Notes: generated by a model not told the origin, from the sequence alone. A stretch of 64,000 nt of DNA from Bog-793 sp963823945 (GCA_963823945.1 CAWGNK010000014.1:322541-386540); one strand, 5' to 3'. Positions 9,156 to 19,072 are shown, counted from the first letter of the stretch. Translations and numbers: made by a program.

Positions 9156-10130
9156 ATGGTGGCCATAGCGATCGCTCTCGTCACGTCAGCCGTCCTGTCG
9201 AGCTGCGGAGCAAGCCAGCCTTCAACGGTCAAGTCGAACACCCACCGCGGCGCGGTGACGTTGGCAGTGGTGTCTCAGGTCCGCACCGGTATCACCATTG
9301 CGTTCGAGCACCACGCCGACGTCTTACCTGGTGACGCCGAGCTCGTCCTGCACGGCCTGCACCTCGCTCGTAGCCTCGCGACGGGCGCCTTGTGGGCCGT
9401 CGCGGAGTTCAGGCCGACCAAACAGGCATTCGCGGAGGAACAGTCCATGGGCCCTCCCTTTGCCGACGGCGTCCTTCCGAACCGCACAGACCCTGTGGTT
9501 GCGATCACCGGCGGGGCCATGACACTCATCGGGGGGGCGGTGACACTGGTCCAGCCGGAGGGCCATCCGTGGTCAGTCATCGCCCGAGGCGGCGTGGACT
9601 GGCCCTGCCAGGGAGTCCTACCGTCCTCTGTCTGGGCAGCGTGGCACGTCGAGCCGAGCGTGCTTTGCCGCGCTGAGCGTGCCGTCCCGTTGCGCGTCTC
9701 CCTTCCCAACGGCGGTTACTTTGGCTACATCACAGCTGTAGAGACGCGGACCGGGGGGAAAGGAACGATCATCTTCGACCCGGAGACCATATCTTCGAGC
9801 GGATTAGCGGTAGTCGACCTCTACCCGTACACCTACCGGCTCGGCGTCGGTGCGAGCACGACGGTCGAGGTATCGGAGGGGTTCAACGCCGCGGCGGCGC
9901 ACACCTACGATGAGCCGTGGAGCGATTTCGTGCACTACCTGACGGTCACCAACACGCCCAACGCCCCGACAAGTACCCCATGGCAGTACGCCATTGCCGT
10001 GACGAGTGGCAGAGCGACGTTTATCAAGCAGTTCAGCAACGTCACGCCGTACTGTGCTCCGTTTGGGGGAACTGACGAACCGACGTCACCCTCTGACCGG
10101 TCCCCGGTCACCATTCCGTCGCACTGCTGA
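9156..10130 (+). CDS. Hypothetical lipoprotein
   Basis: A 324-residue frame from the ATG at 9156, which gives a hydrophobic signal ending in VLSSC, an acceptable lipobox. A GTG at 9093 would add a basic stretch before it. The rest is beta-rich with Gly/Thr/Val and short loops (NGGYFGYITAVETRTGG, VVDLYPYTYRLGVG), resembling an extracellular beta-sandwich, and ends in a Pro/Ser/Thr tail with a terminal Cys. No family recognised. It follows another lipoprotein gene on the same strand, separated by about 220 bases. Confidence 0.6.
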   Translation: MVAIAIALVTSAVLSSCGASQPSTVKSNTHRGAVTLAVVSQVRTGITIAFEHHADVLPGDAELVLHGLHLARSLATGALWAVAEFRPTKQAFAEEQSMGPPFADGVLPNRTDPVVAITGGAMTLIGGAVTLVQPEGHPWSVIARGGVDWPCQGVLPSSVWAAWHVEPSVLCRAERAVPLRVSLPNGGYFGYITAVETRTGGKGTIIFDPETISSSGLAVVDLYPYTYRLGVGASTTVEVSEGFNAAAAHTYDEPWSDFVHYLTVTNTPNAPTSTPWQYAIAVTSGRATFIKQFSNVTPYCAPFGGTDEPTSPSDRSPVTIPSHC

Positions 10131-10481
10131 CGCCCGTGATGTGCCCGAGACGATGGTCAATCCATCCTCGCCGCGACAATCAACTCAGTCGTCTGGTGGG
10201 CAACCGCGCTACGAGCCGCAAGAAACGACCCCGCCAGCAACAGGTAGGTCGAGCCTGCTTGGATCACACCGCAACCGGGCGCCAGCTCGTAGCGGCTGTG
10301 GGCGAACGGGTCGGCGCGGGAACCGCACACAGAACCATGAGAACAGGATCCCCGCTGTCTGGAAGTGGCTGCGCGAGGCCGGGCGTCCGGCCAGGCACGG
10401 CAACCGACAGACCTGAGTCCGGGCCCTCATGACATGGCTCTCGGCGCTGTGGCCGTGCTATGTCTCGGCCCTCTCCCGAGC
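10131..10481. other. Intergenic stretch between convergent genes
   Basis: Nothing recognised. Short frames exist on both strands but none has a family pattern or ribosome site. Confidence 0.4.
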
Positions 10482-11249
10482 TCAGTGAGCTGCGCTGGAC
10501 GCCAGGGTCGAGGCGAAGATCTGCCACGCCAGCAGGCTCTTGGCGATGAGGGACAAGGTGACGTAGGCCCTCTCGCCCACCAGATAGTTGGCCCACCTAC
10601 CGACCTTCTTGTACTGCAACCACTGATTGACGGCGAAGCAGTTGAAAAAGACGAAGATCGAGAAGAAGATCCCGTAGACGAACCCGGGAGCGTGCTGGTT
10701 CGCTCCGGGTCCGGCCAGATAGATCGCGATGGCGATCCACGGGACGACCCCGGCGACACAGCCGATCCAAAACGGGCCAAGTCCAGCCCCCGGGGTCTCG
10801 TAACGCTCTTGCATCCAGCCAAACCCGATCATGGAGGCGTTGACCCCAACCAAGGCCACGAGGGCAGCGATGTCGCTGATGCCGACCAGCATGGCGATCA
10901 GGACGATCATGATCGACGCGCTCAGGGAGTACTCGAGCCAACGGTACGGGTTGCGGGACTTCAGTAGCTCGGACTTGTAGGAATCCCAGCGTGGACCGGC
11001 CACGGTGAAGTGCGCCAGAGCCGAGAGGGCGAAGTAGGCCACGATCGCCCAGGGAAAGCTCAGATTGAACAAGGTGACCGTTTGGCGGCCGACGTTCGAC
11101 CCGGGAGGGCCCGTCATGTAGCTGGCCCGCACGGGAAGCGAGAAGCTCTTGGCCAGGACCGCGATGGCCACCGCCTGGGCCAAGTGGAGGCATCCCGCGG
11201 CAAGGTTGTAGGGACGAAGTCTTGCGAGTGCTGGGGAACGGTCAGCCAC
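10482..11249 (-). CDS. Heliorhodopsin
   Basis: A 255-residue seven-helix membrane protein from a GTG start with AGGA a few bases upstream. It matches heliorhodopsin signatures: FSLPVRASYMTGPPGS in the first extracellular loop, the helix-3 counterion region WLEYSLSASIMIVLIAML with its Glu, PFWIGCVAG and PWIAIAIYL, NQWLQYKKVGRW, and the helix-7 retinal lysine in SLIAKSLLAWQIF. Heliorhodopsins bind retinal with inverted topology and a slow photocycle, without clear ion pumping. No retinal-synthesis gene is in the window. The gene stands alone. Confidence 0.95.
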   Translation of the reverse strand: MADRSPALARLRPYNLAAGCLHLAQAVAIAVLAKSFSLPVRASYMTGPPGSNVGRQTVTLFNLSFPWAIVAYFALSALAHFTVAGPRWDSYKSELLKSRNPYRWLEYSLSASIMIVLIAMLVGISDIAALVALVGVNASMIGFGWMQERYETPGAGLGPFWIGCVAGVVPWIAIAIYLAGPGANQHAPGFVYGIFFSIFVFFNCFAVNQWLQYKKVGRWANYLVGERAYVTLSLIAKSLLAWQIFASTLASSAAH

Positions 11250-11870
11250 GTTGTCATCCTAGGACTCGAGGCATCGGACCCGAGGAGCTGTCTTCGCCCA
11301 CGCTCCGAGGTGTTGGCCGAGAAGTTGTGTTCCGTCATGCTCCTTCCGGGCGCCAGGGGGGTCGGCAGCCAAGGGTCTCAGGTCATCTGCACTTTGGCCC
11401 GCCAGGATCGAAGGCGGGTCCCGCTCGCGTCCCGCTACCGCTCGTCACGGTCGGGGTATCGCGGGCGCATCTTGACCGGCACCGGCCTGCGGATCCTTTC
11501 TTCTTGGCACCCGGCGGCGAACCATGCGTCTTGCCTCTTGGCGGCGGCGGTTCTTTCGACCGGCCGCGGGAGCTGCCAGGCCGTTCTCGCGGATCCTTGA
11601 CCCCGGACCCACTGCGGTGTCGTCAGGGATCGCTGTGGGGCCGTCACCGAACGAGGTCGCGCCGCGCCGGGGCATTCGTCGGTGTCGGTCGTCGTCCACC
11701 TCATGGCCACCTGCTTGCCGGCCCAGCCGAAAGGGTCAATGCCGCGCTCGGGGCCTCGCGGCCGTGGGAAACTCGCACCGCGGGCGTGGCCATCGCGCGA
11801 GGATCAGGCACGGTGGGCGCAGGACACGACAGTCGTTCGAGGAAACTGGGTCCGAGCAGGACCGTTGCAG
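11250..11870. other. Intergenic stretch between heliorhodopsin and tRNA-Val
   Basis: About 620 bases with no convincing gene. Overlapping frames on both strands are Arg/Pro-rich and look like GC-driven noise. A promoter for the heliorhodopsin gene is expected near the left end, but no clear hexamers were found. Confidence 0.4.
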
Positions 11871-11944
11871 TGGGCGCTGGCGGACTCGAACCGCCGACCT
11901 CAGCCGTGTGAAGGCTGCGCTCTAACCAACTGAGCCAAGCGCCC
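11871..11944 (-). tRNA. tRNA-Val(CAC)
   Basis: The reverse strand folds as a tRNA: acceptor GGGCGCT/AGCGCCC, D-arm GGCTCAGTTGGTTAGAGC, anticodon stem CAGCC/GGCTG around loop TTCACAC (anticodon CAC), T-arm with GGTTCGAGTCC, discriminator A. CCA is not encoded. Confidence 0.95.
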
Positions 11945-12085
11945 GACGTTGGAATGGTAACCGCACACCCGGCCCTGGTCGCCCGGGGACCGGTCGGCGG
12001 ACTCGCGCCCGAATGGGTCGCCGCCGCGGTGGATCGGGCACCGTCCATTCCCTGTCACGTCGCCTCCCCCACTACCCTTTGTTCG

Positions 12086-12697
12086 GTGACCACCGAGCAG
12101 CCCGTCGACCAGCCTGAGTCTGCCGCCGGCGCGGCCCCGGGCACGGGGTCACGCCCGGGGTCGTTCAACTGGCGATCGCCCAGCTCGTGGCTCTCGCAGG
12201 TCTCGTCCCGGCCCGGCGCCGGGGGGATGCCTCCGCGTGAGCCCGGCGCCGGGGGCCTCGACGAGCGGGAACATCGCTTCGCGGTCGCCGCCACGGTCCT
12301 CGCCCTCGGACTCGTGACAGCCGGGTACTTCGTCAACCGCCATTCGTCGATCGAGAAGGCGCGCGCCGGTGCGACGGAGCTGCTCGTCGCGGGGCTCATC
12401 CTCATTGCGATCATGTTCGCCGGGATCATCTTCCAGCGCGCCACGATCGTCGGCATTGCGAGCTTCATCATCGGTTTCGAGATGATCTCCGGCGCGGACA
12501 TCTTCGGGGCTGTCTTCCTCATCTTCGGGGGCTGGATCCTCATCCGGAACATGCGACGCCAACGCGCCGCGCTGGCCGGCGGTGCCAGGCCGACGCGCGC
12601 GGCCAAGGCGACCCCGACACGACCTGCCGGCCGACCCAAACCGTCGAAGCGCTACACGCCTCCCCGAAAGTCCCGGACAGCGGCGCGGCGGCGATGA
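12086..12697 (+). CDS. Hypothetical membrane protein with basic tail
   Basis: A 203-residue frame from the GTG at 12086; the upstream extension of the frame overlaps the tRNA flank and looks non-coding. After a Pro/Gly/Ser-rich N-terminus come three hydrophobic segments (about residues 65-150: AATVLALGLVTAGYF, ELLVAGLILIAIMFAGIIF, FGAVFLIFGGWILI), then a strongly basic tail rich in Arg, Lys, Pro and Ala. No family recognised. The next gene starts 13 bases downstream, so it may be the first gene of the lipid-type operon. Confidence 0.65.
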   Translation: MTTEQPVDQPESAAGAAPGTGSRPGSFNWRSPSSWLSQVSSRPGAGGMPPREPGAGGLDEREHRFAVAATVLALGLVTAGYFVNRHSSIEKARAGATELLVAGLILIAIMFAGIIFQRATIVGIASFIIGFEMISGADIFGAVFLIFGGWILIRNMRRQRAALAGGARPTRAAKATPTRPAGRPKPSKRYTPPRKSRTAARRR

Positions 12698-12710
12698 GCG
12701 CGCGAACGGC

Positions 12711-15123
12711 GTGGACCGCGTGATCGCCGACGAGCTCGCCGGCAAGCGCATCGCGATCACCGGTGCGACGGGCTTCCTCGGGACCGCGCTCGTGGAGCGG
12801 CTCTTGCGTTGCGTGCCCGGTTCAGACGTCGTCGTCCTGGTCCGTCCGGGTCGGAGGCAGAACGCGGCGGAACGCACGGCCCGCGAGATCATCCGCAACG
12901 ACTGCTTCGACCGGCTGCGGGGCGAACTGGGTGAGGACTTCGACGCGACCGTCGCCAGCCGGCTGACGACGGTCGGGGGCGACGTGACGATCGACGGCCT
13001 CGGTCTGGACGAGGACGGGAAGGCCGTGCTCGCCTCGTGCGACATCGTCGTGCACGCCGCCGCGTCGGTGAGCTTCGACGCGCCGATCGACAGCGCCGTC
13101 GAGGTCAATCTGCTCGGACCGTCCCGCGTGGCGACGACGCTGAACGACCTCGTCGTTTCGCACCGGCCGGCGAACGCTCCACCCCCCCACCTCATATCGG
13201 TGTCGACCGCCTACGTGAGCAGCGGCCACCGGGGGGACGCCTTCGAGCAACCGATCTCGGACAGCCCCTACATCGCCCTCCCGGACTGGCGGTCCGAGGT
13301 CGAGGCCGTGCGCCGCGCGCGCTCGGACGCCCAGGCCGAGAGCCGGACCCCCGTTCGGCTCGCGAAGTTCCGCAAGATGGCGCGCGGCGGAGCTCGGCGC
13401 GGCGGGAACGGCGCTCCTCGCCGAGCGGACGGAGCGCCTGCGGGAGGAGTGGGTGACCGACCGGCTCGCCGAGCTGGGGCGGGCCCGCGCCCAGGCCCTC
13501 GGCTGGCCGGACGCCTACGCCTTCACGAAGTCGCTCGGCGAGGTGGCGCTCGCCGACACGAAGGGCGACCTGGCAGTGACCGTGATCCGGCCCTCGATCG
13601 TCGAGTCCTCGCTGGCCGATCCCGTGCCGGGCTGGATCCGTGGCTTCCGCATGGCCGAGCCGGTGATCATCTCCTACGCGCGGGGGCTCCTGAAGCAGTT
13701 CCCCGGCACGCCGGAGGGCATCCTCGACGTGATCCCGGTCGACCTCGTCGCGGCGGCGATCATCGCCGTCGCGGCCCACGGGCCGGGATCTCCCGACCAG
13801 AGCGTGTACCAGGTCGCGTCGGGGGTGCGGAACCCCCTGCGTTACGGGACCCTCGTCTCGCTCTGCGAGGCGTGGTTCACCGAACACCCGCTCTACGACA
13901 CGCACGGCCAACCGATCGTGGTGCCCCAGTGGTCCTTCCCCGGCCGGGGCAAGGTTCAGGGGGACCTGCGCCGGACGTCGGTCGGGCTCCGGCTCGCGGA
14001 GAGCTTCGTGAAGAGGCTCCCCATCCGGGGCGATCTCGCCGAACGTGCCCTCTGGGTGGAGGAACGCCGCGATCTCGCCGAGCGCGCCCTCGGCTACGTC
14101 GAGCTCTACGGGTCGTACGTGGAGACCGAGACCCGCTTCCGGATCGAGCGCACGCTGGGCCTGTTCGACTCACTCGACGAGACCGACCGGAAGGCGTTCT
14201 GTTTCGACCCGGCGGTCGTCGAGTGGCCACGCTACGTGCGCGAGGTCCATCTCCCGTCGGTCGTCACCCACGCCAGGGCGCGCACGGCACCCGGCAAGCG
14301 GATCACCGAGAAGCGGGACGACCGCACCCGCCGCCGCATCCTCACCACGGAGAGGCGATGCGCGGCCTTCGACCTCGAGCAGACCCTCATCAACTCGAAC
14401 GTCGTCGAGTCCTACGGCTGGCTCGCGACGCGCCACCTGCCGCCGTTGCGCCGGGCGCAGCTGGCGGTGGAGCTGATGATGGAAGGCCCGCGCCTGCTGG
14501 CGATCGACCGGCGCGACCGCAGCGACTTCCTGCGCTCGTTCTACCGGCGCTACGAGGGCGCGCCCGCGGACCGGGTGCGTGACGACGCCTGGGAACTGTT
14601 CAGCGATCTTTTGCTCACCCGCGCCTTCCCCGGGGCGATCGAGCGGGTGCGGGCGCATCGCGCCCTCGGGCACCCGACGCTCCTCATCACGGGCGCGCTC
14701 GACTTCGTCATCGCGCCGCTGCGGCCGCTTTTCGACGAGATCGTCTGCGCGTCGCTCGGCGAGGAGGACGGCCGCTTCACGGGCGAACTCGTCTCGACGC
14801 CCCCCACCGGCGAGGCGCGGGCGATCATGCTCGGCGAGTGGGCGGCCTCGCACGGGCTTGACCTCGAGCGGACGGTCGCCTACGCCGACTCGACGAGCGA
14901 CCTGCCGATGCTGGACGCCTCCGGGCTCCCGGTCGTCGTGAACCCCGAGCCGAAGCTGGCGGCGATCGCCAAGCGCCGGGGCTGGCCGATCGAGGAGTGG
15001 GAACGCGCGAAGGGTGGTCCGTGGGTGCCGCTGGCGATCGCCATGCGCCGCACCGGGCCCCGCTCCCCCGCCCCCCGCCAGCTCGGCCCTGCCGGCAAGG
15101 ACTGGAAAGGGGCCACGCGATGA
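12711..15123 (+). pseudogene. SDR reductase-HAD phosphatase fusion, with one frameshift
   Basis: An 803-residue protein if one extra base near 13381-13390 is removed. The first half is an extended SDR of the fatty acyl-CoA or thioester-reductase type: ITGATGFLGTALVERLL binds NAD(P), HAAASVSFD, and the catalytic YAFTK lies after the break. The second half (from about residue 545) is a HAD-IB phosphatase: FDLEQTLINSN, LLITGALDF and YADSTSDLPML. The usual DxD is DLE, so the second acid is Glu. The break joins ...FRKMAR to AELGAAG. It may be a real frameshift or an assembly error, since the downstream genes are intact and overlap by ATGA. The GTG at 12720 is an alternative start. Confidence 0.8.
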
Positions 15124-16403
15124 GGGCCCTGCTCGTCGAGCGGCTCGTCCACCGCTTCGCCGCCGCGCGGGTGGCCGCCCTCGTCGCCGGCTCCGGCAGC
15201 GGGATCGGGATCGGCCCGTTGCGGCTCGGCGAGATCGAGCGGCCCAGCCTGCCGGGCCCGGATTGGCACCGTGTCGCGCCACTGCTCTCGGGGATCTGCG
15301 GCTCGGACCTCGCGACCCTCGACGGGGAGAGCTCGCACTTCTTCGAGGACATCGTCACCTTCCCCTTCGTGCCCGGCCACGAGATCGTCGGGGTCCTCGC
15401 CGACGGGCCCGAGACCGGCGCACGCGTCGTCGTCGAACCGGTGCTCTCCTGCGTCGTCCGAGGCATTGAGCCGCTCTGCCCGTCGTGCGCCGCCGGGCGG
15501 ACGGGAGCCTGTGAGCGCATCGCCTTCGGCGCGATCCGCCCGGGGCTGCAGACCGGCTACTGCGCCGACACCGGCGGCGGCTGGTCGGACGAGCTCGTGG
15601 CGCACGAGTCCCAACTCCACCTCGTCCCCGACACGATGAGCGACGAGGCGGCGGTGATGGTCGAGCCGGCGGCCTGCGCGATCCACGCCGCACTGGCGGG
15701 CCAGGTCGTGCCGGGAGAGCGGGTCGTCGTGCTCGGCGCGGGGACGCTCGGGCTGTGCACGATCGCCGCCCTGCGCTGTCACACCCTCCCCGCGACGCTC
15801 CTGGCGGTGGCGAAGTACAAGGTTCAGCGCCATTTCGCGGCGGAGTTCGGCGCCGACGACGTCGTCGCGCCGAGCGAGCTCGGCCGGGCGGTGCGCCGCA
15901 TGACCGGGACCCTCGCCCTGGCCCGGACCGGCGCCGCGATCGACCGCCTCGCGGGCGGCGCCGACACCGTCTTCGACTGCGTCGGCTCGTCCCGTTCGAT
16001 CGCCGAGGCCCTCGAGGTCGTGCGCCCGGGCGGCCGCATCGTGCTCGTCGGCATGCCCGGCGTGGTGCGGGTCGACCTGGCACCGCTCTGGCAACGGGAG
16101 GTCGCCCTCTGCGGCGCCTACGCCTACGGCACCGAATCGCTCCCCGATGGTCCCCGGCGCACCTTCGCTCTCGCCTTCGAGCTCGTCGGGACGGCGCACC
16201 TCGAGCAGCTCGTGTCGGCCCACTACCCTCTGGACCGTTACGAAGAGGCGGTGCGCCATGCCGCCAACGCCGGGCGGCGGGGATCGGTGAAGGTGGTCTT
16301 CGACCTCCGGCGCGAGGACCCGGCGTGGCGACGCGCGGCGGAGGTGGCCGCGCCCAAACGACGTGTGCCCCGTGACAACAAGAAACTGGAGACGAGCGCG
16401 TGA
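15120..16403 (+). CDS. Zinc-dependent alcohol dehydrogenase family protein
   Basis: A 427-residue medium-chain dehydrogenase. It shows the catalytic-zinc SGICGSDLA and GHEIVG, a Cys-rich structural-zinc-like loop (CVVRGIEPLCPSCAAGRTGACE), MVEPAACAIHAAL, and the Rossmann motif VLGAGTLGLC. The ATG overlaps the previous stop by 4 bases. Such enzymes interconvert alcohols and aldehydes or ketones with NAD(P). Beside a fatty-acyl reductase it could act on a long-chain aldehyde or alcohol, but the substrate is unknown. The C-terminal tail is basic and probably disordered. Confidence 0.88.
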   Translation: MRALLVERLVHRFAAARVAALVAGSGSGIGIGPLRLGEIERPSLPGPDWHRVAPLLSGICGSDLATLDGESSHFFEDIVTFPFVPGHEIVGVLADGPETGARVVVEPVLSCVVRGIEPLCPSCAAGRTGACERIAFGAIRPGLQTGYCADTGGGWSDELVAHESQLHLVPDTMSDEAAVMVEPAACAIHAALAGQVVPGERVVVLGAGTLGLCTIAALRCHTLPATLLAVAKYKVQRHFAAEFGADDVVAPSELGRAVRRMTGTLALARTGAAIDRLAGGADTVFDCVGSSRSIAEALEVVRPGGRIVLVGMPGVVRVDLAPLWQREVALCGAYAYGTESLPDGPRRTFALAFELVGTAHLEQLVSAHYPLDRYEEAVRHAANAGRRGSVKVVFDLRREDPAWRRAAEVAAPKRRVPRDNKKLETSA

Positions 16404-17989
16404 GCCCGAGACCCGGATTCGTACTCGAGGTCGACCGGTCGACCCCGCCGACGCTGTTCTGGCACGGGGAGGGCTTCCGGTTCGAACAGCTGCCGGAAGG
16501 CTCCCGGGTCGTCTACCCGCCGGAGTCGCTCGACGGGCTCGCCGACCCGGACGCCGCGATCCGCCACGCCCTCGAGCACCCGATCGGCGACTCGGCACCG
16601 CTCTCGGCGCTTCTTCGGCCGGGGATGCGCCTCACGATCGCCTTCGATGACGTCTCGCTGCCGCTGCCGCCGATGCGCCGGCCGGACATGCGCCAGCGCG
16701 TGGTCGAGGCGGTGCTCGACGCCGCCGCGGCCGCCGGGGTGGACGACGTCGTCCTGATCGCCGCCCTGGCGCTCCACCGGAGGATGACCGACGACGAGCT
16801 GCGCCAGGCCCTCGGCGACCGGGTGTTCGACGCCTTCGCGCCCCACGGCCTGCTGCTGCAGCACGACGCCGAGGACCCCGACGCCCTCGTGCACCTCGGG
16901 CTGACCGACAAAGGCGAGGACGTCGAGATCAACCGGCGGGCCGCCGAGAGCGACCTGCTCGTCTACGTCAACATCAACCTCTCGGCCATGGACGGCGGAC
17001 ACAAGTCCGTTGCCACGGGGCTCGCCAGCTACCGGAGCCTGAAGCACCACCACAACGTGCGGACCCTGCAGCACAGCCGGTCGCTGATGGACCGGCACCA
17101 CTCCGAGATGCACTCCTCGAACTGGCGGATGGGCCGGCTGATCAAGAACGCCGGTGTGAAGATCTTCCAGATCGAGTCGACCCTCAACCTCGACATGTTC
17201 CCGTCACAGTTCGGCTTTCTGCAAAAGCGCGAGTGGGAGTGGTCGCTCGCCGACCGGGCCGGATTCCACTCGACACGGCTCGCGCTCGACCACACGCCGC
17301 CGCGGCTCGCCCGCCAGATCTTCCAGTCGATGCTCTCCCCCTACGCGCCGACCTCGGTGCAGGCCGGCGAGGTGGAGGCGGTGCACGACCTGACGCTCGA
17401 GAACCTGCACCGCCAGCAGCTCGTCGCCGTCGAGGGCCAGACCGACATCCTGACGATGGGCCTGCCGTACCTGTGCCCGTACAACGTGAACTCGATCATG
17501 AACCCGCTCCTCGTCGCCTGTCTCGGGCTCGGGTACTTCTTCAACCTCTACCGGGGGCGCCCGCTCGTGCGCGAGGGCGGGGTCTGCATCATCTCGCACC
17601 CGACGCCGTGGGCGTTCAACCCGGTCCACCACCCGAGCTACATCGACTTCTTCGAGCAGGTGCTCGCCGACACCACCGACATGTTCGAGATCGAGCAGCG
17701 CTACGAGCAGAAGTTCGCGACCGACCCGTGGTACATCCACCTCTACCGCACCTCGTACGCCTACCACGGCGTGCACCCGCTCTACATGTGGTACTGGTGC
17801 GCCCACGCGCTCGACTACCTCGGCGGCGTCATCATCGTGGGCGGCGACCGGGCGGCGGTGCGGCGGATGGGCTTCAAACCCGCCTCGACGCTCGCCGACG
17901 CGCTCGAGATGGCCGAGGACGTGGTCGGGCGCGGGCCCTCCATCACGCACCTGCACGCCCCTCCCCTGCTCGTGGCGGACGTCTCGTGA
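16400..17989 (+). CDS. LarA-like DUF2088 protein
   Basis: A 529-residue protein whose N-terminal part resembles the lactate racemase (LarA/DUF2088) domain: IAFDDVSLPLPPMRRPDMRQ, a following Rossmann-like VDDVVLIAALALH with RRMTDDELRQALG, and YVNINLSAMDGGHKSVATGL. His-rich stretches (KHHHNV, DRHHSEMH, NPVHHPSY) could bind metal. LarA (about 425 residues) uses a nickel-pincer cofactor; this protein is longer and its own reaction is unknown. The GTG start overlaps the dehydrogenase stop by 4 bases. It is presumed cytoplasmic and works with the SDR-HAD, dehydrogenase and acyltransferase. Confidence 0.75.
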   Translation: MSPRPGFVLEVDRSTPPTLFWHGEGFRFEQLPEGSRVVYPPESLDGLADPDAAIRHALEHPIGDSAPLSALLRPGMRLTIAFDDVSLPLPPMRRPDMRQRVVEAVLDAAAAAGVDDVVLIAALALHRRMTDDELRQALGDRVFDAFAPHGLLLQHDAEDPDALVHLGLTDKGEDVEINRRAAESDLLVYVNINLSAMDGGHKSVATGLASYRSLKHHHNVRTLQHSRSLMDRHHSEMHSSNWRMGRLIKNAGVKIFQIESTLNLDMFPSQFGFLQKREWEWSLADRAGFHSTRLALDHTPPRLARQIFQSMLSPYAPTSVQAGEVEAVHDLTLENLHRQQLVAVEGQTDILTMGLPYLCPYNVNSIMNPLLVACLGLGYFFNLYRGRPLVREGGVCIISHPTPWAFNPVHHPSYIDFFEQVLADTTDMFEIEQRYEQKFATDPWYIHLYRTSYAYHGVHPLYMWYWCAHALDYLGGVIIVGGDRAAVRRMGFKPASTLADALEMAEDVVGRGPSITHLHAPPLLVADVS

Positions 17990-18912
17990 GCGTCCGGCTC
18001 CCCCGCGTCGTCGACGAGGTCGTCTCCCGCCCGACCTGGCCGGGGACGCTGCCGCGGCCGATGGAGCCGCGCAACATCGGCGTCGACTACGACACGGCCT
18101 GGACCCGCAAGCCCTGGGCCCGGGCTGTGCGGCGCGTCGTCGTCGACAACGTCACCCGACCCTTCGTCGCCGTCGTGGCGACGCCCGAGGTCTTCGGCCG
18201 GGAGCACCTCGACCCGCTCGAGGGGCCGGTGATCTTCGCCGCCAACCACTCCAGCCACCTCGACACGTCGATCGTCGTCGCCTGTCTGCCGGAGCGGTTC
18301 CGGCGCCGGACGGTCGTCGCCGCGGCGGCGGACTACTTCTTCGACCGCCCGTGGAAGGCGGCGTTGTGGTCGCTCGCGCTCGGCACGATCCCCATGGAGC
18401 GGACCAAGGTGAGCCGCAAGAGCGCGGACCTCGCGGCGTCGCTGCTCGACGAGCGGTGGAACCTCGTCATCTTCCCCGAGGGCGGCCGCACCCGCGACGG
18501 CTGGGGCCAGGAGTTCCGCGGTGGCGCCGCCTACCTCGCCAAGCGCTGCGACGTCCCCGTCGTCCCCGTCCACCTCCGTGGCGTCCGGCCGGCCTTCCCG
18601 AGAGGGTCGAGCACGCTGCGGCGCAGCAAGGTCGAGGTGCGCTTCGGGGACCCGCTCCGGCCCGCCCAGAAGATGGCCTCCGGCAAGGAGGAGGACGCGC
18701 GCCACTTCGCCGGCCGCATCGAGGGAGCGGTGGCGCTGCTCGCCGACGAGGCGGAGTCGGACTGGTGGTCGGCGAGGCGGCGCGCCGCGGCCGGTGCGAC
18801 GCCGCCCTTCCGTGGCCCGGACGCCTCGGCGTGGCGCCGCGCCTGGGCCCTGCCTGCCAGCGCGCGCCGCACGCGCAGCGTCCGCTCGAAGTCCTCGGCC
18901 AAGCCCTGGTGA
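17986..18912 (+). CDS. PlsC-type 1-acylglycerol-phosphate acyltransferase
   Basis: A 308-residue acyltransferase with the HX4D catalytic box in FAANHSSHLDTSIV and the phosphate-binding FPEGGRTRDG, plus VPVHLRG as the third block. The family esterifies lysophosphatidate or similar acceptors with an acyl-CoA or acyl-ACP at the membrane. The GTG at 17986 overlaps the DUF2088 stop by 4 bases, making it the last gene of the operon. The C-terminal 60 residues are basic and low complexity. The presence of a PlsC is the main reason to call the operon lipid-related. Confidence 0.9.
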   Translation: MSVRLPRVVDEVVSRPTWPGTLPRPMEPRNIGVDYDTAWTRKPWARAVRRVVVDNVTRPFVAVVATPEVFGREHLDPLEGPVIFAANHSSHLDTSIVVACLPERFRRRTVVAAAADYFFDRPWKAALWSLALGTIPMERTKVSRKSADLAASLLDERWNLVIFPEGGRTRDGWGQEFRGGAAYLAKRCDVPVVPVHLRGVRPAFPRGSSTLRRSKVEVRFGDPLRPAQKMASGKEEDARHFAGRIEGAVALLADEAESDWWSARRRAAAGATPPFRGPDASAWRRAWALPASARRTRSVRSKSSAKPW

Positions 18913-18949
18913 CACCGGGGGTCGCCCCGTGGCGGCGCCCGGACGCGAA

Positions 18950-18978
18950 GAAGGGGCCGGGGGGGACCGGCCCCTTCG
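18950..18978 (+). terminator. Strong hairpin after the lipid-type operon
   Basis: An 11-bp GC-rich stem, GAAGGGGCCGG-like left arm ending at 18960, a GGGGGA loop, then CCGGCCCCTTC. The following bases are only weakly T-rich. It lies 38 bases after the acyltransferase stop and before the LysR promoter, as expected for a terminator. Confidence 0.75.
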
Positions 18979-19072
18979 TTCAATTCACACCCACGGGGCT
19001 CCGGTGGGGGACCGTCACGCCCGTGGTTGACCCCTACTCTTGCCACCGGCGGACCATCAGTCAAACAGTCAG

